Origin: Flavobacteriales bacterium
GTDB taxonomy: Bacteria > Bacteroidota > Bacteroidia > UBA10329
DNA: 64,000 nt
NCBI GenBank assembly: GCA_021739695.1
Contig: JAIPBM010000006.1
Location: 1-64,000, forward strand
Direction of reading: 5' to 3'
The notes below the pieces were generated by a model. That model was given only the letters and a program-made list of their open reading frames with translations, was not told where the DNA came from and made no database searches. Of this stretch, positions 17,955 through 26,594 are shown piece after piece. Positions within the stretch are counted from its first letter, which is position 1. Each line of letters starts with the position of its first letter. The translations under genes were made by a program, and so were the position numbers.

Positions 17955-18944
17955 TTAGGGCGTTTCACTCAAGTAAGAACTGATTTGAGCGGAATTCCAA
18001 TGATGTACGCCTTTCGTGTCTGAATAGATAAGTATCGCGTCCAAGTCTCCATTCGACTCAATCAACGTTTTCGCTCTTTCGAAACCCATTACCATGCAGG
18101 CGGTTGCAAAAGCATCTGCGCTCATGCAATCCTTCGCAATGACAGTGGCACTTAACACATCCGTTGTAGCAGGGAAACCAGTGATGGGATCTAAAGAATG
18201 ACCCAATTTCTGACCATTGATCTCTACGAATTTCCGATAGTTACCAGAAGTGGCCAATGAACGATTATTCAACTCTATCGTCATTGCTATTTCGTGTTCC
18301 AGATTTTCGCCTGTCGGTCGGTCAATTCCAACGGTCCAAGCCTCAGCGTTTGGTTTTGTTCCTGAAGCACGCACCTCTCCTCCTATTTCAACCAAATAAT
18401 TGAAAATGCCAAGGCTTTCAAGATAATGAGCGAGCACATCAACCGAATATCCTTGAGCAATCGCATTCACATCCAACTGCACTTCAGGTTTCGTTTTCAG
18501 ATAATCTTCCCCCTTCAATTCCACCCACTTCATTCCAACAGAATTCATGATGCTATCGACAACAGTTGAATCTATCTTGGCCGAATTCCAATCATTACTG
18601 AACCAGTATTTCATCAATGGCGAAACAGTGATATCAAAAGCGCCATCGGTTTGAGCATTCACTTCAATCGACCGTTTCACCACATTCTTGAATAATTGAG
18701 GTTGAGAAATCGAATTGACCTCGTTTCTATTCCATTTACTTATGTAACTCGACTCCTGATAAGTGGACAGGGCACGATCAAAGGCAAGCAACAGACTATC
18801 TACCTGATACTGCAGATCTTGTCCATTATTGAAATAGATAACGGAATACGTGGTGCCTTGTGTAAAACCTGCAGCTTCTTTCCTAACCACATTCGAACAC
18901 GAGGAAAGCACCAACGCAATCAGCACATAATAAAGTTTTCGCAT
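17955..18944 (-). CDS. apbE: FAD:protein FMN transferase, lipoprotein
   Basis: The 329-residue protein begins RKLYYVLIALVLSSCSN, a lipoprotein signal with a Cys at about residue 17. It carries ApbE-family blocks: GFTQGTTYSVIY, QLDVNAIAQGYSVDVLA (FAD-binding), YLVEIGGEVRASG, HSLDPITGFPA and the Mg-binding SADAFATACMVMG. ApbE hydrolyses FAD and attaches FMN to threonines of target proteins. The most obvious clients are NqrB and NqrC, encoded 6-9 kb away, which contain the acceptor motif (SGAT and SGGT). The link is established for the family; in this genome it is inference. It lies 3 bases before the GT39-like gene. Confidence 0.93.
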   Translation of the reverse strand: MRKLYYVLIALVLSSCSNVVRKEAAGFTQGTTYSVIYFNNGQDLQYQVDSLLLAFDRALSTYQESSYISKWNRNEVNSISQPQLFKNVVKRSIEVNAQTDGAFDITVSPLMKYWFSNDWNSAKIDSTVVDSIMNSVGMKWVELKGEDYLKTKPEVQLDVNAIAQGYSVDVLAHYLESLGIFNYLVEIGGEVRASGTKPNAEAWTVGIDRPTGENLEHEIAMTIELNNRSLATSGNYRKFVEINGQKLGHSLDPITGFPATTDVLSATVIAKDCMSADAFATACMVMGFERAKTLIESNGDLDAILIYSDTKGVHHWNSAQISSYLSETP

Positions 18945-18981
18945 GGCCTCAAAAGTAAAAGACTATGCTAAAACCACGTGG

Positions 18982-19401
18982 TCATTGACAAGCTCTTTTA
19001 GCCAATTCGGATGTGAGAAGTGAATCGAACGCTTCCCGTTCATTCGGTTCCATGAACTTGTGTTCAATCAATGAATCCAAATTGGCTTTAATAACCTTTG
19101 AGAGATCTAAACTTCGCTTAACAATACTGTCTTTATATGGCTCCAGATCAGCAAGCGTTGCTTCCAGAACGGCCTTTGCACTGTCCGTTGTTCCAGTTAG
19201 CATAATTGTGTCTTGCATAAACCGCATTCGGTCCGCAAGCTCAAATCGGGCCTTTCTGAGAGTAACTGCTTCGCAATGCAAATCGGCCATCATACTAACC
19301 GAATCATTCATGCTTTGCTCTTCTACCTGTTTGGTCGAGCACGCACTGAGCAATGCCATTCCTACAAGCAAGGCACTTGTAATCAGTTTACTTCCGGCCA
19401 T
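18982..19401 (-). CDS. Small helical lipoprotein of unknown function
   Basis: The 139-residue product begins AGSKLITSALLVGMALLSACS, a lipoprotein signal (LSAC). The remainder is almost entirely helical and charged, with heptad-like stretches (LRKARFELADRMRFMQ, AVLEATLADLEPYKDSIV), so it may form a coiled coil. Its start lies within the last 19 bases of the haloperoxidase-like gene, so the two are probably co-translated. No family recognised. Confidence 0.7.
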   Translation of the reverse strand: MAGSKLITSALLVGMALLSACSTKQVEEQSMNDSVSMMADLHCEAVTLRKARFELADRMRFMQDTIMLTGTTDSAKAVLEATLADLEPYKDSIVKRSLDLSKVIKANLDSLIEHKFMEPNEREAFDSLLTSELAKRACQ

Positions 19402-20729
19402 GACAGTTGATTTATTACGTTATCACCAATTGTGCGGCCACTAATTAAGCCTTGGATGTTGTCCATCGGATAGTGAATTCCTCCGTAGAACCTAGAACTT
19501 GCACATTCTTCTGCCATATCAGCAAAATTCGAGAAGTGACGAATGCCGAATCCATACTGAAGTCCTGTTCGATCAGACAGTTGATAATTACCATCTCCAT
19601 TCGTAAACATCTCGGTAAATACACGTTCACCTACACCTATCTCGCACGAATGGCCAGACGAATAAGCTGGGAACGGAGGCGTTCCTATTACTGTATTGAA
19701 GTTTGGATCAACGTATTGCCTCAAATAAGAGATCGGGCGAATCAGATCATAAACATATTTACTCTCCCAACACGAAATGAAAGCGTCATTCTCAGCAATT
19801 CCAAGTTTGGCATAACCAACAGCGCATTTAGCAAGCGATGCATTACTCTCTTCGAGCAATTGAGACAAGATATTGAAGGTATGTCCGGCAGGGGTGCAAG
19901 TATTGAACGGATCATCCGCCCAAAATTTTGCTATCTCAATCTGTTCAGGTGTGTTATTCGCTACCTGATCGTAAACCTGCATGGCTTCTGCATAAAAATC
20001 AGACGCTGGATCAGTTGAAAACACTTTAGGAGCAGGTGGCTGAGTACCAGTTACATTATTTGCCATAAATGGTCTGCATTTGCCCCAATTAGGACTTATC
20101 GGATGAACAACAGCGCCAGTTGGAACCCAGCAGCTATCAGCCACTGGCAATTCATAAGGAAGTTGAAAAGCATCCAAATAAGATTGATGGCCGCCATCAG
20201 TCAAGGAATAAGCGTATAACGCATCGGCCACTGCCTTGCCAAAAGCTACAGACCTTTCTGCAACTGGTAAGGGAAAATCAGCGAAACGCTGATTGTAGTT
20301 AATTTCTTCCATGTGATTGATCTTCGCCAAATTGTCATCAGAAAGATTCACATCAAACATCTTACGCATCGTTTCTGCCACAGCGGCATTGGCAGCAATG
20401 CTCCAATTATAAGCTGCGTCTTTTTCTGGCTGAGGAAATCCGCTTGCAGGTAGCTCATTCAGTTGTCCAGCCAAACTCTGAGCATTTTGGATTCCAGGTG
20501 CCACAGACTCGTACGCTGCAAGACCAACGTAGGCAAAAGCCCGTGCTGCCTGTGGAGGAAAGAATCCTGGTGTTTCTTTGGTTATTTGACACTGCAGATC
20601 GTAATACTTCCGCAAGAATTCGCCTGAATATTGATCCGTTGCTTGCGAATCAGTTACTCGCTCGTATTTGTCGCAGCCAGATAAAAGCGCAACTACAAGC
20701 ACTAGATAAGTGATTGATTTTCTTTTCAT
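19383..20729 (-). CDS. Vanadium-dependent haloperoxidase / PAP2-superfamily lipoprotein
   Basis: The 448-residue protein has a lipoprotein signal (ITYLVLVVALLSGCDKY). It contains the complete vanadate/phosphate-binding signature of the PAP2/haloperoxidase superfamily in order: K-x6-RP in KYVYDLIRPISY, SGHS in AYSSGHSCEIG, and SR-x5-H in SRFYGGIHYPMDN. The wide spacing and overall length are those of bacterial VCPO-like proteins rather than small PAP2 lipid phosphatases. It could therefore be a haloperoxidase or a related periplasmic phosphatase. The gene leads a unit with the small lipoprotein. A -7-like box lies upstream at 20757-20764. Confidence 0.85.
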   Translation of the reverse strand: MKRKSITYLVLVVALLSGCDKYERVTDSQATDQYSGEFLRKYYDLQCQITKETPGFFPPQAARAFAYVGLAAYESVAPGIQNAQSLAGQLNELPASGFPQPEKDAAYNWSIAANAAVAETMRKMFDVNLSDDNLAKINHMEEINYNQRFADFPLPVAERSVAFGKAVADALYAYSLTDGGHQSYLDAFQLPYELPVADSCWVPTGAVVHPISPNWGKCRPFMANNVTGTQPPAPKVFSTDPASDFYAEAMQVYDQVANNTPEQIEIAKFWADDPFNTCTPAGHTFNILSQLLEESNASLAKCAVGYAKLGIAENDAFISCWESKYVYDLIRPISYLRQYVDPNFNTVIGTPPFPAYSSGHSCEIGVGERVFTEMFTNGDGNYQLSDRTGLQYGFGIRHFSNFADMAEECASSRFYGGIHYPMDNIQGLISGRTIGDNVINQLSWPEVN

Positions 20730-20756
20730 TAGGATGGTATTTTAAAATTGGTTAAG

Positions 20757-20764
20757 CAAATATA
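20757..20764 (-). promoter_or_regulatory. Candidate -7 box for the haloperoxidase-like gene
   Basis: On the minus strand the sequence is TATATTTG, matching TAnnTTTG, 27 bases before the ATG at 20729. No clear -33 element. Confidence 0.4.
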
Positions 20765-20830
20765 AAACTTAACAATCAATTGTCCTGTAACCTGCGCCAG
20801 CGCGTAAGCTTCCACCAAATGTTTGGAAAA

Positions 20831-20865
20831 TAAAAAACCCCTCAGCACATGATGTGCTGAGGGGT
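20831..20865 (-). terminator. Strong rho-independent terminator
   Basis: A nearly perfect hairpin (ACCCCTCAGCACAT with its complement, 20837-20865) is followed on the minus strand by a run of six T. It terminates the small lipoprotein gene starting at 21085. Confidence 0.85.
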
Positions 20866-20887
20866 CTACTTTTTTGTCTGACCGATC

Positions 20888-21085
20888 TTAGTGTGCTACT
20901 TCAGCTGGAGTTTCCTCCGCTGCGGTAGAGTCTACAGAAGTTTCAACAACTTCTTCGACTTCAATGGTTTCAACTGGTGCAACTGCTGTGGTGTCAGCAG
21001 TGCTTGCACTGTCAGTGGCTGCATTTGTGCATGCTGCCAAGTTCAAAGCTACTACTGCAGCAACGAACAAAATTGTTTTTTTCAT
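20888..21085 (-). CDS. Small acidic lipoprotein
   Basis: From the internal ATG at 21085 the product is 65 residues: KKTILFVAAVVALNLAACTN is a lipoprotein signal, and the mature part is composed almost wholly of Ala, Thr, Ser, Glu and Val (TADTTAVAPVETIEVEEVVE). A longer start at 21115 would place ten residues ahead of the signal and is unlikely. Low-complexity acidic lipoproteins of this sort are common in the phylum; no function is known. It is a monocistronic unit with a candidate -7 box (21113-21120) and a strong terminator, so it may be abundantly expressed. Confidence 0.75.
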   Translation of the reverse strand: MKKTILFVAAVVALNLAACTNAATDSASTADTTAVAPVETIEVEEVVETSVDSTAAEETPAEVAH

Positions 21086-21112
21086 TTTCGATTTAACGAT
21101 TAAAATTCGGGG

Positions 21113-21120
21113 CAAAATTA
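21113..21120 (-). promoter_or_regulatory. Candidate -7 box for the small acidic lipoprotein
   Basis: Minus-strand TAATTTTG fits TAnnTTTG and lies 27 bases before the ATG at 21085, supporting that start over the one at 21115. Confidence 0.4.
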
Positions 21121-21190
21121 TATCGAGAAATGATTGTTTTTACATTTTAGAAGCTGCTGAGTAAAATATTTATTTCAGCTTCAAAACAAG

Positions 21191-21703
21191 TCATTCTGGG
21201 GTATTCGCAACCACTCTCACCACTTTTACGAAGCGACTTTTATAGTAATCGAACGCGTCAAATGCCGTAATGATGATTCCTATCTTGTTGCTCGTGGCAC
21301 TATGAATGAATTTCAATGGTTCGTTGGCTTCACTGATAACGATACCAGCATGGCCAACCGGCCGCTTTTTAGCGTTAGACCCGGCAAACAAGATGATATC
21401 ACCTTTGTGGCAACTGTCCAACGGAACTTCTACGCCAATGTCAGCCATTTCCACAGAAGACCGGGGAAGCTCCATTCCAAAGTAACCGAAAACGTAGTTG
21501 ACAAAACCACTACAATCAAAACCCAATGGCGAACTACCGCCATAGCAATACGGAACACCTAGCAGCGAACTGGCAAACGTGACCAAACTATCAGGCTGAA
21601 TTGCAACTTGTGCATTTGCATCATTCGATACTTCAATGCTTTCCTGCGCCTGCAAAACGTTTACAAAAAGTACCGATAAAAATATCACATAGATGAACCT
21701 CAT
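21191..21703 (-). CDS. NlpC/P60 (C40) cell-wall peptidase
   Basis: The 170-residue product has a signal peptide (FIYVIFLSVLFVNVLQAQE). The C40 catalytic core follows: GVPYCYGGSSPLGFDCSGFV with the nucleophile Cys in DCSGF (about residue 65), the His in GHAGIVIS (about 117), and the third polar residue in KFIHSATSNKIG (about 133). These enzymes usually cleave gamma-D-Glu-diaminopimelate bonds in peptidoglycan. It has no SH3 targeting domain. It is a single-gene unit with a -7-like box touching the start codon. Confidence 0.9.
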   Translation of the reverse strand: MRFIYVIFLSVLFVNVLQAQESIEVSNDANAQVAIQPDSLVTFASSLLGVPYCYGGSSPLGFDCSGFVNYVFGYFGMELPRSSVEMADIGVEVPLDSCHKGDIILFAGSNAKKRPVGHAGIVISEANEPLKFIHSATSNKIGIIITAFDAFDYYKSRFVKVVRVVANTPE

Positions 21704-21707
21704 AACC

Positions 21708-21715
21708 CAAAGCTA
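21708..21715 (-). promoter_or_regulatory. Candidate -7 box abutting the start of the NlpC/P60 gene
   Basis: Minus-strand TAGCTTTG matches TAnnTTTG and ends only four bases before the ATG at 21703, predicting a leaderless transcript. Confidence 0.4.
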
Positions 21716-21741
21716 GTCATAATAGGTATGGTTGTGAATTT

Positions 21742-21770
21742 AAAAAGCCTTGGCGCATTGCCAAGGCTTT
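21742..21770 (-). terminator. Terminator of the nqr operon
   Basis: AAAGCCTTGGC (21744-21754) and its complement (21760-21770) form an 11-bp stem with a five-base loop. On the minus strand it is followed by a T run, 27 bases after the nqrF stop. Confidence 0.85.
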
Positions 21771-21796
21771 CGAAATTGTTGCATTAGAAGGGTTAA

Positions 21797-23113
21797 TTAC
21801 CCTCCAAAGTCATCGAACGAAACATTCTCTGGCGGAACGCCCCAATCATCACACATCTTCAGAACCGCTTGGTTCATCATTGGCGGACCACAGAAATAGA
21901 ACTCAATGTCTTCTGGAGAATCGTGTTTGCTCAGGTATTGTTCAATCACCTGATTGTGAACGAATCCAACGAAACCATCTCCTTCCGTATCATGGATGTC
22001 TTTCATGGTTACCCAATTGTCCTCAGGTTTTGCATCAGACAATACCATGTAGAACTTGAAGTTCGGGAATCGTTTTTCAATATCTCTGAAATAGTGGATG
22101 TAGAAAAGCTCAGCACGTGAACGACCTCCATACCAGTAAGAAACCTTACGTCCTGTCTCTAAGGTGCGGAACAAGTGATAAATATGCGAACGCATTGGCG
22201 CCATTCCAGCTCCACCACCGATATAAAGCATTTCGGCATTCGTTTCCTTGATGAAAAACTCTCCATACGGTCCAGAAATAACTGCTTTATCGCCAGGCTT
22301 CAAATTGAAAATGTAGGAAGAAGCGATACCTGGATTGATGTCTGCCCATTTGTTATTGGCTCTATCAAAAGGTGGCGCGGCAACCCGAACATTCAACATA
22401 ATGTTTCGACCTTCTGCAGGATACGAAGCCATCGAGTAAGCACGAACAACTTCTTCATCATTTTTCATTACCAGACCGCGCATGGCAAATGGTCCTTCAC
22501 TCCAATCTGACTCAAATTTGTTTGGTTCTCCAGGGTGATCCGTTGGATGTGCAGTGATGTCCATATCGGAGAATTTCACCTCACATTTCGGTATCTTGAT
22601 CTGAATGTAACCTCCAGCCTCGTAATGCATGTCTTCTGGAAGCTCTACAACGAATTCCTTGATGTAAGTAGCAACGTTGTAATTGGATTTTACCGTAGCA
22701 ACCCACTCTTTAATACCAAAGATCTCTTCAGGGATACCGATCTTCATATCCTGCTTGATCTTCACTTGACAACCCAATCTCCAATGATCAGCAATCTGCT
22801 TTCGTGAGAAATAAGGAGCTTCTGTTGGAAGTATCTCGCCACCGCCCTCAAACACTTGACATTTGCACATGGCGCAAGTTCCACCTCCACCGCAAGCAGA
22901 CGGAAGAAAGATCTTATTACTTCCCAGAGTTCCAAGAATGGTTCCTCCAGATTCGACTTCGATTTCCTTTTCTCCGTTGATCATCAATTTAACTGGCCCA
23001 GACGGTGCCAATTTGGCCTTTGCGAAAAGCAAAAGCGAGACCAAGAGGAAAATCACGATCAGGAATACGATTACACTGATAGTGACGACTGTAGATGTGC
23101 TTAGAAGAACCAT
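21797..23113 (-). CDS. nqrF: Na+-translocating NADH:quinone reductase subunit F
   Basis: The 438-residue subunit is the NADH entry point of the sodium pump. It has an N-terminal membrane helix ([20 protein letters not shown]), a [2Fe-2S] ferredoxin domain with [13 protein letters not shown] and the fourth Cys in LGCQVKI, then an FAD domain with [13 protein letters not shown] and the NADH-binding site [12 protein letters not shown], ending with the CGPPMM block and a C-terminal SFDDFGG. Length is slightly above the roughly 407 of Vibrio NqrF. It is the last gene of nqrABCDEF and is followed by a terminator. Confidence 0.97.
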   Translation of the reverse strand: MVLLSTSTVVTISVIVFLIVIFLLVSLLLFAKAKLAPSGPVKLMINGEKEIEVESGGTILGTLGSNKIFLPSACGGGGTCAMCKCQVFEGGGEILPTEAPYFSRKQIADHWRLGCQVKIKQDMKIGIPEEIFGIKEWVATVKSNYNVATYIKEFVVELPEDMHYEAGGYIQIKIPKCEVKFSDMDITAHPTDHPGEPNKFESDWSEGPFAMRGLVMKNDEEVVRAYSMASYPAEGRNIMLNVRVAAPPFDRANNKWADINPGIASSYIFNLKPGDKAVISGPYGEFFIKETNAEMLYIGGGAGMAPMRSHIYHLFRTLETGRKVSYWYGGRSRAELFYIHYFRDIEKRFPNFKFYMVLSDAKPEDNWVTMKDIHDTEGDGFVGFVHNQVIEQYLSKHDSPEDIEFYFCGPPMMNQAVLKMCDDWGVPPENVSFDDFGG

Positions 23114-23134
23114 GTTCGTTAGCTGTTTACTTCT

Positions 23135-23749
23135 TTAAAGTTCGATTCCCATAAAGCTCATGAACGCAATGCCCATCAACCCTGTGATAATGAAAGTGAT
23201 TCCCAAACCTCTCAATGGTGCAGGAACGTTTGAATAACGTATTTTCTCTCTGATGGCTGCAATGGCAACAATCGCCAAGAACCAACCAACACCAGAACCA
23301 AGCCCGAATACGGTTGCCTGGCCAACGTTAGCGTACTGACGCTCTTGCATGAAAAGTGCCCCTCCAAGAATAGAGCAGTTAACTGCGATCAATGGCAAGA
23401 AGATTCCCAATGATGAATAAAGTGCTGGTGCAAATTTCTCAACTGCCATCTCTACCAACTGAACCAAGGCAGCGATAATTGCGATAAACATGATGAAGCT
23501 TAAGAAGCTTAGGTCCATAGTGGCCAATTCTGGGCTCAGCCAAGACAATGCTCCTTCTTTCAACACATAGTTCTCCATCATGTAGTTGATAGGAACCGTG
23601 ATGCCTAGAACGAAGATGACCGCGGCACCAAGACCAACACCTGTTTTCACCGTTTTACTAACGGCCAAATAAGAACACATGCCCAAGAAATAGGCAAAGA
23701 TCATGTTCTCAATAAAGATGGCTTTTACAAATATGTTTACGTATTCCAT
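23135..23749 (-). CDS. nqrE: Na+-translocating NADH:quinone reductase subunit E
   Basis: The 204-residue integral membrane protein has six predicted helices. It begins [20 protein letters not shown], with the FxEN motif typical of NqrE, and has the paired [12 protein letters not shown] segment with the Cys that helps hold the iron site between NqrD and NqrE. It is homologous to NqrD in inverted topology. It lies in operon order, 21 bases before nqrF. Confidence 0.97.
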   Translation of the reverse strand: MEYVNIFVKAIFIENMIFAYFLGMCSYLAVSKTVKTGVGLGAAVIFVLGITVPINYMMENYVLKEGALSWLSPELATMDLSFLSFIMFIAIIAALVQLVEMAVEKFAPALYSSLGIFLPLIAVNCSILGGALFMQERQYANVGQATVFGLGSGVGWFLAIVAIAAIREKIRYSNVPAPLRGLGITFIITGLMGIAFMSFMGIEL

Positions 23750-23773
23750 GACTTAAATCTGTCGGTTAGGAAT

Positions 23774-24484
23774 CTATCCTTCTATGAGTTTTGTGTTTCT
23801 TGAACGCTGAATCCAGATAAGCGCACCAACGGTGATCAACGCCATTGGAGGCAAGATCATCAATCCATTATCCACGTATCCGAGTGCGTACAGACCAGAA
23901 GCTTCTGTGGCCAATGTTCCGTCCGAAAGAAGCGCTCCTACTTTGTGTCCGAATACTGGAAAACCCCAAAGTTTACCAGAACCAAGCAACTCACGGAAAA
24001 CCGAAACAGTGATCAGAATAACGCCATAACCCAAACCGTTACCGATTCCGTCTAAGAAAGCTGGCCAAGGCTTGTTGGCAAGCGCAAATGCTTCCAATCG
24101 TCCCATGATAATACAATTGGTAATGATCAGACCAACAAACACAGAAAGTGCCTTGCTGATGTCGTACACAAAAGCTTTCAACACCTGATCGACCAGAATA
24201 ACCAAAGCCGCGACAATCACCAATTGAACGATGATTCGAATACGATTTGGAATGTAATTCCTCATGGCAGAAACAATTACGTTTCCTGCTGCCGTTACGA
24301 ACATTACAGACAAGGTCATAACCAACGCTTGCTTTACCTGAACCGTAATGGCAAGTGCCGAACAAATTCCCAATACCTGAACGGTGATCGGATTATCGTC
24401 ATCCAGCGGATTGGAAATAAGTGCCCTGTTCTTCTTAGAGAATAACGGCTCTTTTACTACTTCTGCTACTGCTACTTCACTCAT
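23774..24484 (-). CDS. nqrD: Na+-translocating NADH:quinone reductase subunit D
   Basis: The 236-residue protein has six membrane helices preceded by a soluble N-terminus longer than in Vibrio (starting [20 protein letters not shown]). Family motifs include [17 protein letters not shown] and [18 protein letters not shown], the latter holding the Cys ligand of the intramembrane iron centre. It lies 24 bases before nqrE. Confidence 0.97.
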   Translation of the reverse strand: MSEVAVAEVVKEPLFSKKNRALISNPLDDDNPITVQVLGICSALAITVQVKQALVMTLSVMFVTAAGNVIVSAMRNYIPNRIRIIVQLVIVAALVILVDQVLKAFVYDISKALSVFVGLIITNCIIMGRLEAFALANKPWPAFLDGIGNGLGYGVILITVSVFRELLGSGKLWGFPVFGHKVGALLSDGTLATEASGLYALGYVDNGLMILPPMALITVGALIWIQRSRNTKLIEG

Positions 24485-24512
24485 AATTAAGTGTGTCTAA
24501 GTTTAAAACAGA

Positions 24513-25391
24513 TCAATTAACGGACAGTTCTAAGCTGTCTCCAACTTCTACATTCAGCGAATCCATGCTCATTCCAAGAGAATCAACAGGCAACTCAACC
24601 ATTTCTGGTTCAGCAGCGCTATGAAGTCCAAGAAAATATGGTTCGTATATCTTCAATGTTCGGAGCAACATTTCACTCACACCATTACTGGTAATGGTTC
24701 CACCAGAAATAGCATCTACTCCATGCTCATCTCCTTTGGCTCCACCTTTCATTACTTTGATGCCTGTGAAAGATCCATTTTCGTCAAAGATGGTCTTTCC
24801 TTCGAATGGTTTTTGGAAAGATGCCTGACCGATCTCTGCCCCCAGCCCTGGCGTTTCGCTCTTGTGATCGAATACCGCTCCGACAACAGTTTTTCCATCA
24901 CCTGCAACGGTCACATAACCCCAAATTGGTCCCCAAAGACCTGTACCTACAACAGGCACAACATATACGTCCTGACCATCTTTATTCAACACGAACATTG
25001 GATAATTGACACCATCCGTACCGAATTTCAAAAGCTCAGCTTTCATGGCATCCACATCACCCGAATTGGCTTTGTAAATGTTTGAAAGACCCGCTTTGTA
25101 ATCTTTAAGAACATCAATGTCAAATGCATTCAATTCAGTTTGTTTCACTGCTCCGTTCGCATCCAACACAACTGCTTCTACAAGATACTTCTCGTAAGCT
25201 TCTTTTGCCTCGCTTGCAGGAACACTGATTCCAATACTGCTCAGAATATTCTGACGCTTCTCGTTCGCCACGTTTTCGTTTTGCATTGGCTTCAGGCTTT
25301 CAGATGCCAACGCCAAAAGCGTGGCAACGATAATAACCATCACTGCTGCAAAAATGAATGTGTACTTGTTGCTATTTACATCAACCGCCAT
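24513..25391 (-). CDS. nqrC: Na+-translocating NADH:quinone reductase subunit C
   Basis: The 292-residue subunit has one N-terminal membrane helix (YTFIFAAVMVIIVATLLALA) and a periplasmic FMN domain. The flavinylation motif is DAISGGTITSNGV, close to the family SGATxT, with the acceptor Thr in GGT; ApbE encoded at 17955 is the likely enzyme. Other blocks are GLWGPIWGYV and HKSETPGLGAEI. A C-terminal acidic extension of about 30 residues rich in Val, Leu, Asp and Ser is beyond the Vibrio length. It lies 28 bases before nqrD. Confidence 0.97.
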   Translation of the reverse strand: MAVDVNSNKYTFIFAAVMVIIVATLLALASESLKPMQNENVANEKRQNILSSIGISVPASEAKEAYEKYLVEAVVLDANGAVKQTELNAFDIDVLKDYKAGLSNIYKANSGDVDAMKAELLKFGTDGVNYPMFVLNKDGQDVYVVPVVGTGLWGPIWGYVTVAGDGKTVVGAVFDHKSETPGLGAEIGQASFQKPFEGKTIFDENGSFTGIKVMKGGAKGDEHGVDAISGGTITSNGVSEMLLRTLKIYEPYFLGLHSAAEPEMVELPVDSLGMSMDSLNVEVGDSLELSVN

Positions 25392-25393
25392 GA

Positions 25394-26581
25394 TTACGCA
25401 GTTTTTACGTTAAGTCGTTTCAATCTCTTATTGATATTGCCCTGAACCACATAGTGGTCTACAAGTGGAGCCATCACATTCATAAAGAGTATCGCCAACA
25501 TGATTCCTTCTGGGTATGCAGGATTGAACACACGGATCATTATGGCCAACAGGCCGATCAAGAAACCGTAGATCCATTTTCCTTTATTCGTTTGAGCAGC
25601 CGTTACCGGGTCTGTTGCCATAAATACAACTCCGAATGCAAAACCACCAACAATCAAGTGTTGCCAGAAAGGAAGTTGCATCAAACCACCACCTATTCCC
25701 ATATCTCCGAAGAAATTGAAGATGGCTCCCATCGTTGCTCCACCAAGAACAGCAGCAAGCATGATTCTCCAGCTTCCGATTCCGGTAAAAAGAAGAATGG
25801 CTGCTCCAATCAGTACAGCCAAGGTTGAAGTTTCACCTACTGAACCTGGAATAAACCCTAGGAACATATCCTGAGCCGAGAACCGAAGCGTTTCCAATCC
25901 ACCTTTCATGGCTGCAAGGTCTCCCAAAATGGTTGCTCCAGAAATAGCATCGTTGGTCATTCCTTCATGAATCCAGATCTTATCTCCAGACATGAATGTT
26001 GGATAGGCGAAGAACAAGAACGCACGTGCTGTCAAAGCCACATTCAGAATGTTCATACCTGTTCCACCAAACACCTCCTTGCCAAATACTACAGCAAAGG
26101 CAACCGCAACTGCCAGCATCCACAATGGAATATCAATCGGCACAATAAGCGGAATAAGCATACCAGTTACCAAGTATCCTTCTTCTACCGAGTGTCCTTT
26201 AAACATGGCAAAAGCGAACTCAATGCCCAATCCTACTCCGTAGGAAACAACCACCAATGGAAGAACCTTGATCAATCCAATGGTGAACATATCCATGAAA
26301 GAGGCCGTGGCCAACTCGCCCAACTCGCGATAATGTTGATAACCCGCGTTGTACATACCAAAAAGCAGACACGGAATCATGGCCATAATTACTACAGACA
26401 TGGTTCTTTTCAGGTCGATACCATCGCGGATATGCGCTCCTGTATGTGTTACTTCTTCTGGTGTGAACGCAAAGGTCTCTAACGCATCAATAGCAGTAAG
26501 AACCTTATTGTACTTCTCAAACTTGCCCCCTTTCTCGAAAGGAGCTTTCATGTTCTGGAAGGCTGTGTGTAAAAACTTCAT
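25394..26581 (-). CDS. nqrB: Na+-translocating NADH:quinone reductase subunit B
   Basis: The 395-residue core membrane subunit has about ten helices. The covalent-FMN motif is NDAISGATILGDLA, with Thr in SGAT as the acceptor. Other family motifs are GAHIRDGIDLKRTMSVVI near the N-terminus, the GKEVFGGTGMNILNVAL segment and the C-terminal FMATDPVTAAQTNKGKW. NqrB holds riboflavin and the main sodium pathway. Two bases separate its stop from the nqrC start. Confidence 0.97.
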   Translation of the reverse strand: MKFLHTAFQNMKAPFEKGGKFEKYNKVLTAIDALETFAFTPEEVTHTGAHIRDGIDLKRTMSVVIMAMIPCLLFGMYNAGYQHYRELGELATASFMDMFTIGLIKVLPLVVVSYGVGLGIEFAFAMFKGHSVEEGYLVTGMLIPLIVPIDIPLWMLAVAVAFAVVFGKEVFGGTGMNILNVALTARAFLFFAYPTFMSGDKIWIHEGMTNDAISGATILGDLAAMKGGLETLRFSAQDMFLGFIPGSVGETSTLAVLIGAAILLFTGIGSWRIMLAAVLGGATMGAIFNFFGDMGIGGGLMQLPFWQHLIVGGFAFGVVFMATDPVTAAQTNKGKWIYGFLIGLLAIMIRVFNPAYPEGIMLAILFMNVMAPLVDHYVVQGNINKRLKRLNVKTA

Positions 26582-26594
26582 CGTGCCTTATCGT

